From contig NC_133389.1 of the NCBI RefSeq assembly GCF_047511655.1, forward strand, positions 43,062,295 to 43,126,294: DNA of 64,000 nt. The letters run 5' to 3'. Position numbers and translations under genes: made by a program. Below are positions 1 to 9,890 of the stretch, one piece after another. The stretch's first letter is position 1. Every line of letters starts with the position of its first letter. Below the pieces are notes generated by a model, which was not told the origin of the DNA, did not search any database, and saw only the letters and a program-made list of their open reading frames with translations. This DNA comes from Castor canadensis. Taxonomy: Eukaryota > Chordata > Mammalia > Rodentia > Castoridae.

Positions 1-799
1 GCCAAGACCCTCTCACCTCCCTGCAGCCTCCTCCCCGCCCTCCCTCCAAAAAAAAGCCAGTCAGCTTTCTCAGGGTTTTGAAGGGACTTCAAATTGGAAA
101 AATTTCTCAGGAATTGAAGAGACAGACAGCTGATCGTTTGGGGTGGGGGATGAGTGTCATGGCATGATTCTTGGAGCTGAGCCCAAATTTCTTTCTGTGT
201 GATTGAGCAAATAAGCTGCTCTACAGAGAGAGAATGAAGAGGACTATGCTGGAAATCCTGCAGTCCCAGAGACAGAAGACCCCATCCCCGGGAGATTATA
301 TATATATAATCTATATAATATATAGAATTTGGTACTATCTGAGGTTTTAGGCATCTGTGGAGTGTCTTGGACCACATCTCTCACAGATATTGGGGGGACT
401 GTATACTACACTTGGGTACCACCTCTAGAGGATCTGATTTAATTGGCCTGGTTTGGGACTTTAGGATGGGTATTCTCCAAAATGTACCAAAATTTCTCCA
501 GAATCCTCCTAAGGTTGAAAAACTATAGTAGTAGGTAACTGCCTAAGTCATGAATATGGCTTTGCAGTTGATGGAATCTCATACAGATTTTCAAGCAGAT
601 TGAGACCTTGGTCCAGGTTTGATTAGTCAATACCTGTAGGTCATAAAATGTTATTGTTTCATAGGAAAAAGTACAGCAGATTTACAACATACCATGTATA
701 AGACTGTTATACTGATGAGTTAACCATTTTGTATATTTTGTGGGATGATCTGGACAATTTATAAAACATATTATTTCAAATATTACATGTGTACAAAGG

Positions 800-960
800 G
801 CCAGGTGATTTCTAAGCCCTTTACATTTAATGCCTTATTTGATCCTCACAACTACCTGGAATGAATGAAAGTGAAGAAACTACAGGAGAGAGGTTCCATG
901 CCAGAAGAGGAAACAGTGCTAGGCCATTCAAGATACATCAGAATATGGAAGTGGTAAGGG
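800..960 (-). mobile_element. MIR-type SINE fragment
   Basis: CTAAGCCCTTTACATTTAAT, TTATTTGATCCTCACAACTA and GAAGAAACTACAGGAGAGAG are diverged MIR words in antisense orientation. Confidence 0.55.
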
Positions 961-1479
961 AATTTCTAATATCCATGGAAATTGAATAAGGAGGAACAGA
1001 TGAAAAATTGTATGCATCCTAGAGCTACACAGCCTTATAGAAACCTTCCTAGACCAATTCCTGACTTGACTTTCAATCCAAGGAAATCCAGCTTATTAAG
1101 GTTTTACACACACAGTTCTAAGTGCAGTCTGAAGAGTTCATTGCTTCTAAAAATGTCAAGCATGGCATTACTTCCATAGTGTGCCTTTGTAAGGAAATAA
1201 AAACTATCCAAAGGCATAATAGAAAGTCGGAAGAAACAAGTAATCTTTAATAAGTTTTTAGTAGCTACTTATTAAAACTTTTTAAAGTCATTTCTGGGAG
1301 TAAATGTAATTTCTTTTTATTCTAGGTCTAGAAGCTAAAGTATCAAAATTACTAACACTATTGGAGGGACAAACTGAACAGAAAGCTATGAAATCACAGA
1401 GTTTTAGATCAGGGAGGAAACTTTAAAGTTTCCTTTACTAAAGATATCAAAACAAAAAGGAATAGAAGCCAATTCCTCC

Positions 1480-1540
1480 CTCCTTCACTCTCTTCCTTTC
1501 TCCCTTCCTTCCTTCCTCCCTCCCTTCCTCCCTTTTTTTT
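1480..1540. repeat. CT/CCTT-rich low-complexity tract
   Basis: Runs of CTTCCTTCC and CCTCCC lead into the T-run of a B1-like SINE. The minus-strand frame through it is a low-complexity artefact. Confidence 0.9.
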
Positions 1541-1655
1541 TTTTTCCCACAGGGTCTCCTTATGTAGCCCAGGCTGACCTCGAACTCACTGTCTTCCTGC
1601 CTCAGCCCCTTAAGTGTTGGGAGTACAGGCCTAGCTACCATCTCTGCTCAAAATA
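1532..1655 (-). mobile_element. B1-like SINE
   Basis: On the plus strand: T-run, GGGTCTCCTTATGTAGCCCA, GGCTGACCTCGAACTCACTG, GTGTTGGGAGTACAGGC. Preceded by a CCTTCC-rich tract from 1480. Confidence 0.85.
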
Positions 1656-2184
1656 AATGGGATTTTTGACCCCTTCACTGGACAGTTGTACCAGCCTTTC
1701 AGCTTCCCTCATTTAGGTCTCCACCAGCCACAAGACTGGGCAGAAAACATTGATCAACCCTTCTCACCTCCTCTAAACTTCCCCTTTACCCCAGGTTCTT
1801 TAATTTCTTAGCAAAGCTTTCCAATGTTTTGCCACTCAGTAGGAAATATCCTATCCATGAACTAAACCAAATTGCTTGCCTTTTCTCTGAATATTGCCAT
1901 TCTTGGTCTCAAATCTTTGTCACTGTGCAATTTAGTTTTTTTTTTCAGGACTGGTTTTTTCCTACTTATTTACCTGGTGCCTCCTACTTAGCTTCTAAGG
2001 ATTAGTACAATTGTCCCCTCCTCTGTCAGGTCCTGGGACCCCAGAGAACCAATACAGTTTTCTATTGTGCCACTGTAGCCTTTTAAAAGATGAAAGATTT
2101 GTGCTACCTGAAGAGAAACCAGTGGATACTACTGTAGCCTTTTAAATATTTTTATGGCAATGTCAGCTGGCTATCCAACTGGCC

Positions 2185-2290
2185 TTCCTTCCTGCCCTCC
2201 TCACATTCTTCCTCCTCTCTCTCTTTCTCTCTCCCTATCTCCGTCTCCCTCCTTCCCTCCCTCCCTCTCTTCCTCCCCCCACTTTCCTTC
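2185..2290. repeat. CT-rich low-complexity tract
   Basis: CCTCTCTCTCTTTCTCTCTC and CCTTCCCTCCCTCCCTC over about 100 bp. Confidence 0.9.
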
Positions 2291-2407
2291 CATTTCCAGT
2301 AACACCAGTTCCTTATGAACAGACCCTGTATCTTCATGCATCTTTATAACTCCCGTACCTGCTATGTAGTATGTGCTTAGTGACTGTGTTGCATGAATCA
2401 TCGTATG

Positions 2408-2770
2408 CTGTCCTAGTCTGAATAATGCTCCCCATGTCCACATGCTAATTCGGAGAACCTGGGAAGATGTTAACCTCCCATGGTGAAGGGGACGTTGTAG
2501 ATACGGTTTTGAAATTAAGGATCTTGAGATGGGGAAGTTATCCTGGAATATTCGGTTGACTCAATATAATCACAAGTGTACTTATAAGAAGGTGCAATGA
2601 GCCAAAGAAAACAAGTAGCCTCTAGAAACTGAAAAAGACAAGGGAATTGATTCACCCTGAAGCAGCCAGAAGGAACACAGCCCTGCCAACACTGTCATTT
2701 GGACTTCTAACTTTCAAAAGTGTAAGAGTAATTCTGTGTTGTTGTAATTCACTGTCTCTGACCATTGAGA
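2408..2770 (+). mobile_element. MaLR-type (MLT1-like) LTR
   Basis: The plus strand shows CTTATAAGAAGG, GCAGCCAGAAGGAACACAGC, CTGCCAACACTGTCATTTGG and a TTGTTGTAATTCAC end. These match the ancient MLT1-type LTR pattern. Confidence 0.65.
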
Positions 2771-2960
2771 AATGTTCATTTTCAATAATTAAAATTAGAA
2801 ACAAAAATTAAGGCAATCCTAAGACATAACGGTGTGTCTGTTAAAGTGGCAAACTGTGGTGCCATAGAACTTAATACATTCATGTGTTCATACACTACTG
2901 TTACTCCAAATAATAATAGCTACAGTTCTTGGGAGCTTATTATGTACGATACATTGTTTT

Positions 2961-3044
2961 TGCAGTATGGGATGTGAAGAGCAAACCCAGGGTTTCACAT
3001 TTGCTAGGCAAGTGCTCTACCACGGAGCTACACTTCCAGTTCCT
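2961..3044 (-). mobile_element. ID-type SINE with target-site duplication
   Basis: Plus strand: TTTGCTAGGCAAGTGCTCTA and CCACGGAGC. The 12-mer ATACATTGTTTT occurs on both sides (2949-2960 and 3045-3056). Confidence 0.85.
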
Positions 3045-3182
3045 ATACATTGTTTTAAGCTCTTTTGTGTGTATTGTGACAACTGGTCTTCAAAATAAGC
3101 TTGGGAAGGGAGAGGAGGAGGAAAAGGAAAGTCAAAAAAGCTCCCAGAAGTTTGATGCTCAAGGAGGTTTGAGTTTTGGATT

Positions 3183-3272
3183 TTTGGTTTTTTTGTATTT
3201 TACAGTACTGGGATTTGAATTCAGGATCTTGCTCTTGCTAGGCAGGTGCTATACCGCTTGAGCCATGCTTGA
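3183..3272 (-). mobile_element. ID-type SINE
   Basis: Plus strand: T-rich start, AGTACTGGGATTTGAATTCA, TTGCTAGGCAGGTGCTATAC, CGCTTGAGCCATGC. Confidence 0.85.
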
Positions 3273-3796
3273 AATGTTAGATCATTCACTTACTTCAAAT
3301 TCAACAGAAACAAAAAGCTGTATGCTTCGTAAACATTTATACAAGTATAAAAAACTAAGTATATCACATTATGGGGTTGGAATAATTAAATTGCAGTATT
3401 AAAAACAAGATAATTATTTTTTTTAAAAAATTATAAGGACTACAAAGAAACATGAAAAATTGCGATAAAATCACTGAAGCATAAAGGTGATTTCACTTTA
3501 TGATTACAAGTTTATATAAATATTTTATAATAGACTATTAAAATATTCTATTGTGGTACAACTATGGGTTACTACAATTTTAATTTCTTTGATGTTATTA
3601 AATTCCTTTAATAAAAATCATAAGATAATTATCTTTGAAAAAAATCTGCCCATCTCAATAAATCATAGGACTGAACTGATTTAGTATTATATGTGAGGAG
3701 AAAGTCTATTTTAGATCCTTTGCTGACATTTTTTTTATACTCTCTTACCAAGAGTAGATGAGTAGTTTTACATCTGTATTGATTAAGACATTCTGG

Positions 3797-3882
3797 GGCT
3801 GATGGGGTGGCTCAAGTGGTAGAACGCCTGCCTATCAAGTGTGAAGCCCTGAGTTCAAACCCCTGTGCTGGGAAAAAAAGAT
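3797..3882 (+). mobile_element. ID-type SINE
   Basis: GGTGGCTCAAGTGGTAGAAC, TGAAGCCCTGAGTTCAAACC, then an A tail. Confidence 0.88.
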
Positions 3883-6581
3883 TAAGACAATCTAAGTAAC
3901 AAAAAACTGAATCAAACTCGTAGCGCTAAGGGGATTCATTTCCATCTCTATTCAGTAGGAGAAGGATGGATGGAAAGAATGCTAGAGATATAGCTGTAAC
4001 ATTTATTATGAAGCAGGACTTCAACTTCTCAAGATGGTCCTGAATTCCCATATAGGACTCCCTCTCCCAACTCCCTGATTTCATGCTGCCTCTTTGTGGG
4101 TGGGCGGGCAGCCTGGAGCAGCAGAGGATCTCTGGGCCACCGTCTCTCCGTAGGCTTTAGTTGTTCTTCTGGTCCTGGCCCCAATCAGAAGGACATTTAA
4201 AACAGACTGGTTCTATTTTTAAATATTCTAAGTTCTCGAAGTCAATCCAAGGATGCAGAACCTGGTGTCCCATGTTTGAACTAGCTTACCCCTTGGGGCT
4301 GGTAGCTTTCTAGTGTTTCCCAACAAATGGGTCCATTTCTTGTATACTGGTGGGTCCTGGTGCCAAATCTCGCATTTGTGTACAAGAGGAAAACCAACAC
4401 CCTGGTAAAAAGTCCGTGGGATCTGTAAGGGCTTAGATGAGAATTACTTGTCTACCTGGATTTAAGCCTTTTATTCATTCATTCATTCCACATATTTAGA
4501 AGGAAGGCTGTTTTATGCTGCTGAAACTGTGCCCTATTCTCCAGATACTAGAAAATATGTCCAACATCCTTGCAAATGAGCCATCCTGAGGAAGCCTGTG
4601 AAGGTCGTTGAGCTCAGTACAAGTTCTCATCCAGGAAGCTGCCAAGGCTCTAGTGCCAGCCTCAGCTTTCTCTCCCAAGCTCATTGCCTTTTGCCTTTTA
4701 TCCAGACCCAGTAGCCTCTCGCCTGCTGGGGATGCTATTATCAGCAGCAATAGCAGATAGGTGAGAGCCAAGCCCAAGGGCAGCTCTGCATCTCAAGGGT
4801 TTGTTTAAGAAAGGCTGCATGTGACCATCTCCTTGCTAACTGTGTTTCTAGAACAGACCTTCAGTACTGTATGGATTGCCAGAGATGACTTATCAGATGT
4901 CTTGGCTTTAAATTAGCTAGGGAAGTTCTAACCCAGAGACAATGAGGAGGGAGGAAAGGAGAATTGATTGTAAGCTTATTTCCATTTTGAAAGGCAGTAA
5001 GGAGAAATAACGGGGCTAAGGGAGGGATGTGTTCTATGAAGTGTGATGTACAAAAGGAAGGAATTGGCCATAAAACTGAGCACTTGGTGAGAAATAACTC
5101 TTTGGAAGTACTGCCTCTGCTATATACAAGTCTTGGTGGACAGGTTGAGACAAAATACCCTAAATTTCTTTCCTTGGCAGGTATTCTCAGAATGTCCAGG
5201 AAGCACTTGAATAGCTAGGATTTTTATTTTCAACAGATATCCTAATGACTTTATTGAGGGCTATGTTTGTGTACAGTGCTAACTTCAAAGCTAGGAGATT
5301 GAAAACTGGCCTGATTGCTTCAAGCTCAGTGTGACTAAAATGGGATTTATTATCTCTGGCTACAAATCTGCTCTTCTGCTCTTTTTCAGTTACAGACTCG
5401 TCCGTTCACCTGTGAGTCAGGACATATGCCTGACATTCCAAAGACTTCTGTAATTCTCTCACAGCCTACAACAAGGCTGTCACTGATTATCTGCTGTTTC
5501 CCATTCCAGATAGACACTGAGCAAAAGAAGGACACCCAGGAGCTAGCTTCACTGTTATTGCAAGCTAGTCTAGCTCTCATGCTAGGTCCCTTTGGACCTA
5601 ACAATATCACAGAACAGCAGCATAAAATAAGGTCACTCTGAGACTATGACAAAGTAAGATGAAAACAAAATAATTGGGAAGCCCACAAAATATCACTCAT
5701 CTCTAGCTCCTTAAAATGAGTGCTGGCTGTAGTTTATTACCAAAGACAGACTTATCTCTGCCCTGGTGTAGATGGCAGCCCTCTGGTAGATAAGTAATTG
5801 AAATAATCATAACATTGTCCTTACCTTCTGACAGCATTCAATCTGCCTGACTTCCTTCATCTCTTCCCTAAATTGCTTGACGATTTAGGGACGATATTAT
5901 AGTAGTTTCTCTCTAACATCCTCTTAGTGAACTGCTTCCTGTTTCCCCCGTTGGGTTGGGTAAACCCTCTTGATGGAAAGAGTAATAAATGTATAGATGT
6001 GTTCTTGGTGGACCTGACAGTAGAGCATTGGCACCATTCTGTCTTCTCCACTCTTAGTGGAATTTTGTCCTTTATCCTCAGCAGTCTATAATGCCACATC
6101 AACAGTGTCACATGTGTATTCTAGGTTCTAGTGTTCTTTACTTACTATTCTTTCATGCTGCTGTGAGATTGTTCCCTCTACACTCTCCAGTAGTTTGCAC
6201 TTCTGGTTCTCAAACATGGGCACAGAAGGGAAAGCATTGGCAACATAAACTCCTAAGTATCTTGGCTGATACAGTTTTCTACAACTTAGATAACTGTTCC
6301 TCTGGGTTTCACATCTACTTTTAAAAAACAATTCACGGTACCTTTAATATGCACAGAGTTGTACCTCAATATTAAATAAACAGACCCGTGTAGATTAATG
6401 AGGGCAAGCGCGCAGTTGTCAGAAGAGGTTTCAAACAGCCCATAAATACAAGACAATATATTCAGCAACATCAGGCAAAAAAGAAAAGGTGAAATAAACA
6501 TTACACATAATTTTTGACTTGAAGAATGGCAAAAATTTCAATGACTACAAACCGAGGATAAAATCTGGAAGAATCATAAAG

Positions 6582-7090
6582 GCTATATTAGCTTCCTAGG
6601 GCACAGTAACAAAATGCCACAAATGGGGTGGCTTAAAAACAACAGAAATGTATTCTCTTAGTTGTGGAAGATAGGAGTCTGAAATCAAGGTATTTGTGAG
6701 ACCATCCTCCCTCCAAAAGATGTAGAAAGAATCCTTTCTTGTTTTTTCCTAGTTTCTGTGGATGGCTATCAGTCTTTGGTGCTCCTGTTCTCTGTTCTCT
6801 GTCTCCATCATTACATGCTGCTCTTCCTATCTCTTCCCAAATTGTCCTATGCACTGGTATCACAGGATAAGGGCCTCAATGTATCCTTTTTTTATGGTAC
6901 TGGTGTTTGAAATCAGGTCCTCACAGTTGCTAGGCAGGCCATCTAGTGCTTGAGTCACTCCACCAGTCCTCAGTGTATCTTTTTTAAGGAACACAGTTTC
7001 ATCCATAACAATGGCCATGAAAGGATATGAACAGAGATACTGACACCTAACAACCAAGACTGGAAGAGAGAAAAGCAGTTGCATCTAGGA
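6582..7090 (-). mobile_element. MaLR-type LTR with a SINE inserted
   Basis: The plus strand reads as an antisense LTR: TTAGCTTCCTAGGGCACAGT, GGGTGGCTTAAAAACAACAG, AAATGTATTCTCTTAG, then AATCAAGG. It is interrupted at 6891-6969 by an ID SINE with duplicated target sites. Confidence 0.7.
6891..6969 (-). mobile_element. ID-type SINE inside an LTR
   Basis: TATGGTACTGGTGTTTGAAA..GTTGCTAGGCAGGCC..CACTCCACCAGTCC on the plus strand, with flanking near-repeats TCAATGTATCCTTTT and TCAGTGTATCTTTTT. Confidence 0.88.
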
Positions 7091-7288
7091 TAAGAAGCAT
7101 GAATGGAGGATGATCAGGGATGGCAACACGTTCTTCTTGGTACCAAGATGCTACAGAGCCTCAGAAGGTAGATGATATTCAGGGAGAAAGGAAGCAGAGG
7201 CTGGACATTAAACTGTAAGTTAAACTGAGTTAATTTCAGTGGATAAGATTAAGTTTGCTGAGAGAAAGTGGAGAGGGGGCAGAAAGCT

Positions 7289-7313
7289 GTGTGTGTGTGT
7301 GTGTGTGTGTGTG
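7289..7313. repeat. (TG)n microsatellite
   Basis: About 12 perfect TG units. Confidence 0.95.
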
Positions 7314-8039
7314 CGCATTTACACACATATTTCAAACTGATTCATATTTTCAAATCATTTTGATTTCAGAAATCCATAGCTATTTAACAACAGCCCAATT
7401 GAAATGCAGCATTCTAGAAATAATGAGGTTAGTCACCAACACAATCAATATAATTAATACATTGAACCTTATAAAATTGCTAAAAGCTATCAATCTGATA
7501 TAGATTAACCTAATGTATATGGGACAAGTACTAGCTAACAACGTTGAACAGAATCAGTGACATTGATTTGCTACATATTTTGGGAAAACTCAATATTTGT
7601 TTAAAAGTCCAAACCTTCATTCCATTCTCTTCAAATTTCTTGCTCTCATGGCCAACAGATGGTGGCGAGATTTTTAGATTTGAATTTGTAGAAAAGTGGA
7701 AAAACTGCTTAGGTAATTTTAAGCCTCAGCCATGTGTCTGACTCGGGTTTATTTGGAGATCCTGGTTGGAGATTTTGTGTAACAGTAGCTCTTCTTCCCC
7801 CAGCCCCGGAGGGTGCAGGTGGGGGAAGACCGATGCCAAAACTCTCCTCAATGGATCCGTGATGCCTTTGAGATATGGATGGCAGATAAAATCTTATTTC
7901 CCAACACTCCAACCCACATGTGGCAGAGATGGTTATTGGTCATGTAGATTAGTACTCATCTTCCAAAATGGAGAGTTGTTCTTGGAAAAGACTCCCAGCC
8001 AGAGACCAGACTTCTCAGTGTATCTAGATGGGGCCATGG

Positions 8040-8475
8040 GTTATGATTCGAGTGTGTCACACAAAAGTTCACCTGAATTCCTCAGTGAGACAGTGTTGGA
8101 AGGTAGTGCCTAGTGGGAGATGTTGGGTATGAGGGTGGAGCCCAGTCCTTTCTCACTGGACTGGGTTAATTTTGCAGTAGTGAGTGGGTTCCTGCTGTGG
8201 AGGAACTGAATTAGTTAATTAATTAATAAGTTAATTAATTAATAAGAGCAGGTTATGATAAAGCACAGCTGCCCCTCTTTTGTCTCTCCCACCTGTGCCT
8301 GCTTGCCCTTCTGCTTTCTGCCATGAGTTGAACCAGAACCTGAGCAAATGCTGGTACCATGGTCTTGGACTTCCCAAACTCCAGAACCATGATGCAAGAT
8401 AAACCCCTTTTCTTTGTAGAAGTCATTCATGTCAAGTATTCTGTTACAGCAACAGAAAAGAGTCTATAATACCCA
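8040..8475 (+). mobile_element. MaLR-type (MST-like) LTR
   Basis: The plus strand has GGTAGTGCCTAGTGGGAGAT, GGGTATGAGGGTGGAGCCC, TTGGACTTCCCAAACTCCAG and AGATAAACCCCTTTTCTTTG, and ends GAAAAGAGTCTATAATACC. This is the conserved skeleton of MST/THE-type LTRs. An internal TTAATTAATTAATAAG duplication lies near 8215-8246. Confidence 0.75.
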
Positions 8476-8871
8476 GTAACTACCTCTGGCCAGTGAAATG
8501 CCAGTGGGACTGAGGCACCAAGAGGTGTAATATGACATTCTTCTGTCATTCTGCTGGCCAGATGCCACTAGGGTAACCTTGAGGTCACAAGATTAAATTA
8601 AACTGGGTGTCAGAGTCATCCTTTGAAGAAAAGTCACCAGAGAAAGAACTTTTGCTTTGGACCTGGTGTGAGTATGGAATAAACCACTGAGATATGGGGT
8701 GTTTTGTTACAGTGGCACAATATTAACTTAATACCCCTTGTCTTCAACTTCCTGTTCCCTCAACTTATTGAATTGTTTCACTCAGCCTGGCCTTACAGTC
8801 TCTAGTCTTTGTACCTAGAACACCTTCCAGGTAACAAACCACCACCACTTGGACTGAGTGATGCCTTTTGT

Positions 8872-8998
8872 TTTTGTTTTTTTTTGAGACAGAATCTCAC
8901 ATGTAGGCCAGGCTGGCCTGGAACTCACCATCCTCTTGGTTCTCCTTCCAAGTCCTGAGTTTACACGTGTGTGCCACTGCACTAGTGACTGATGCACA
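8872..8998 (-). mobile_element. B1-like SINE
   Basis: Plus strand: TTTTTTTTGAGACAGAATCT, AGGCCAGGCTGGCCTGGAAC, and an end resembling GTGTGCCACTGCAC. Confidence 0.85.
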
Positions 8999-9651
8999 TT
9001 CTAAGTCTTTTTCTGACTTCTCCAGGCTGTTGCCTTCTTCTTCCTTCAAACCCACACTGTGCCTTGTACCACAGCCCCTGTCAACTCACGGTGAATGAGA
9101 TAGTTATCTTCTCAAAAGATAAATAAACACAGGCCCTAGGTCTTATTCTTGATGCTTAGAATACCTGCAACACTGCCTGGCACATGTGGGTTTTTCTTAC
9201 ATGAATTCTGTATTAGTTTAAGTAGATTGGATGTGGGAGGGCTCTGTGGTTATGTCCCTTCCTCAGCTGATTGCTGGTAGAGTTGATCTATGCTAGATCA
9301 GAGGGGCATAGTCACCTCAGGTAGGTACCACTGGAGCTGCACTAGTCTTGACATCATAAATGGTGTAAAAGAAATATGCCCAGAGTAAAGAATTGGGTCC
9401 TTACAATTTTTTGCTATTTACTAAGGTTCTAGGAAAACAAAGCTTTCTTGTTTTCAAGATGTGTGTTTTTAATGGCAACAGTCTGTGCATAATATGTACT
9501 TTGCTTGCAAAACATTGGAAATTTGATTCTCTCCCCGAGTTCTGGCCAGAGACTTTCTAGAATTCTTTTGCTTCCCTGCAAAATTTGGATTTGGGGAGGG
9601 AAAGGGAGGAAACAGTGAGGGAATAAAAACATCAAGTTCAAATGAAATGAG

Positions 9652-9782
9652 AAGTGCTTTAATAGGAATGTTTTATGGTCTCTTCCTGAGTTTCTAATAC
9701 AGTTTATAGAGTGAAAACACTGCTTAGTAAAAATGGAATACTGCTGGTTACATGAATTCCAGTCTCTCTTCAGTCAAGTCCC
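9652..9782 (-). other. TTR: TTR 3' UTR
   Basis: This is about 130 nt, from the stop to the expected cleavage site. Stretches such as ATTCCATTTTTACTAA and GCAGTGTTTTCAC closely resemble the human TTR 3' UTR (from memory), which supports the end point near 9652. The exact cleavage base is inferred. Confidence 0.75.
9672..9677 (-). terminator. TTR: TTR poly(A) signal, variant CATAAA
   Basis: On the minus strand the hexamer in the position of the human AATAAA reads CATAAA, within the context GAGACCATAAAACATTCC. CATAAA is a known but less frequent functional variant. No perfect AATAAA lies between it and the stop codon. Confidence 0.75.
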
Positions 9783-9890
9783 TCACTCCTGTGGGTTGCT
9801 GACCAAAGCAGTGGTGGAGTAGGAGTAGGGGCTGAGCAGAGCCGCAATGGTGTAGTGGCGGAAGCCAGAATCATTGGCGATGAACACCAC
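9783..9890 (-). CDS. TTR: TTR exon 4, coding part and stop
   Basis: The acceptor is CTTCTCTCCTAG, before 9890. The exon codes for 35 residues, starting VVFIANDSG, with the G and H strands that line the hormone channel, and ending SNPQE. The stop TGA is at 9785-9783. The chain ends at residue 127 of the mature protein, as in other mammals. Confidence 0.97.
   Translation of the reverse strand: MVFIANDSGFRHYTIAALLSPYSYSTTALVSNPQE

Larger units (their letters stand above)
1..9650. other. Intergenic DNA downstream of TTR
   Basis: Apart from the SINEs, MIR, CT-rich tracts and three LTRs listed separately, I see no gene. Short frames here have no family resemblance, and B4GALT6, expected next by synteny, is not reached. 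Confidence 0.7.

Noticed and set aside
1447-2443. Lys/Glu/Arg-rich minus-strand frames
   Set aside because: They are translations of CT-rich low-complexity tracts and a SINE.
4496-4777. Minus-strand frame of 93 residues beginning with a hydrophobic stretch like a signal peptide
   Set aside because: It starts on TTG, has no family resemblance, no splice context and no conserved neighbours; it is likely chance.
8211-8250. TTAATTAATTAATAAG tandem as a possible origin or regulatory element
   Set aside because: A simple two-copy AT-rich duplication within an old LTR; no further support.
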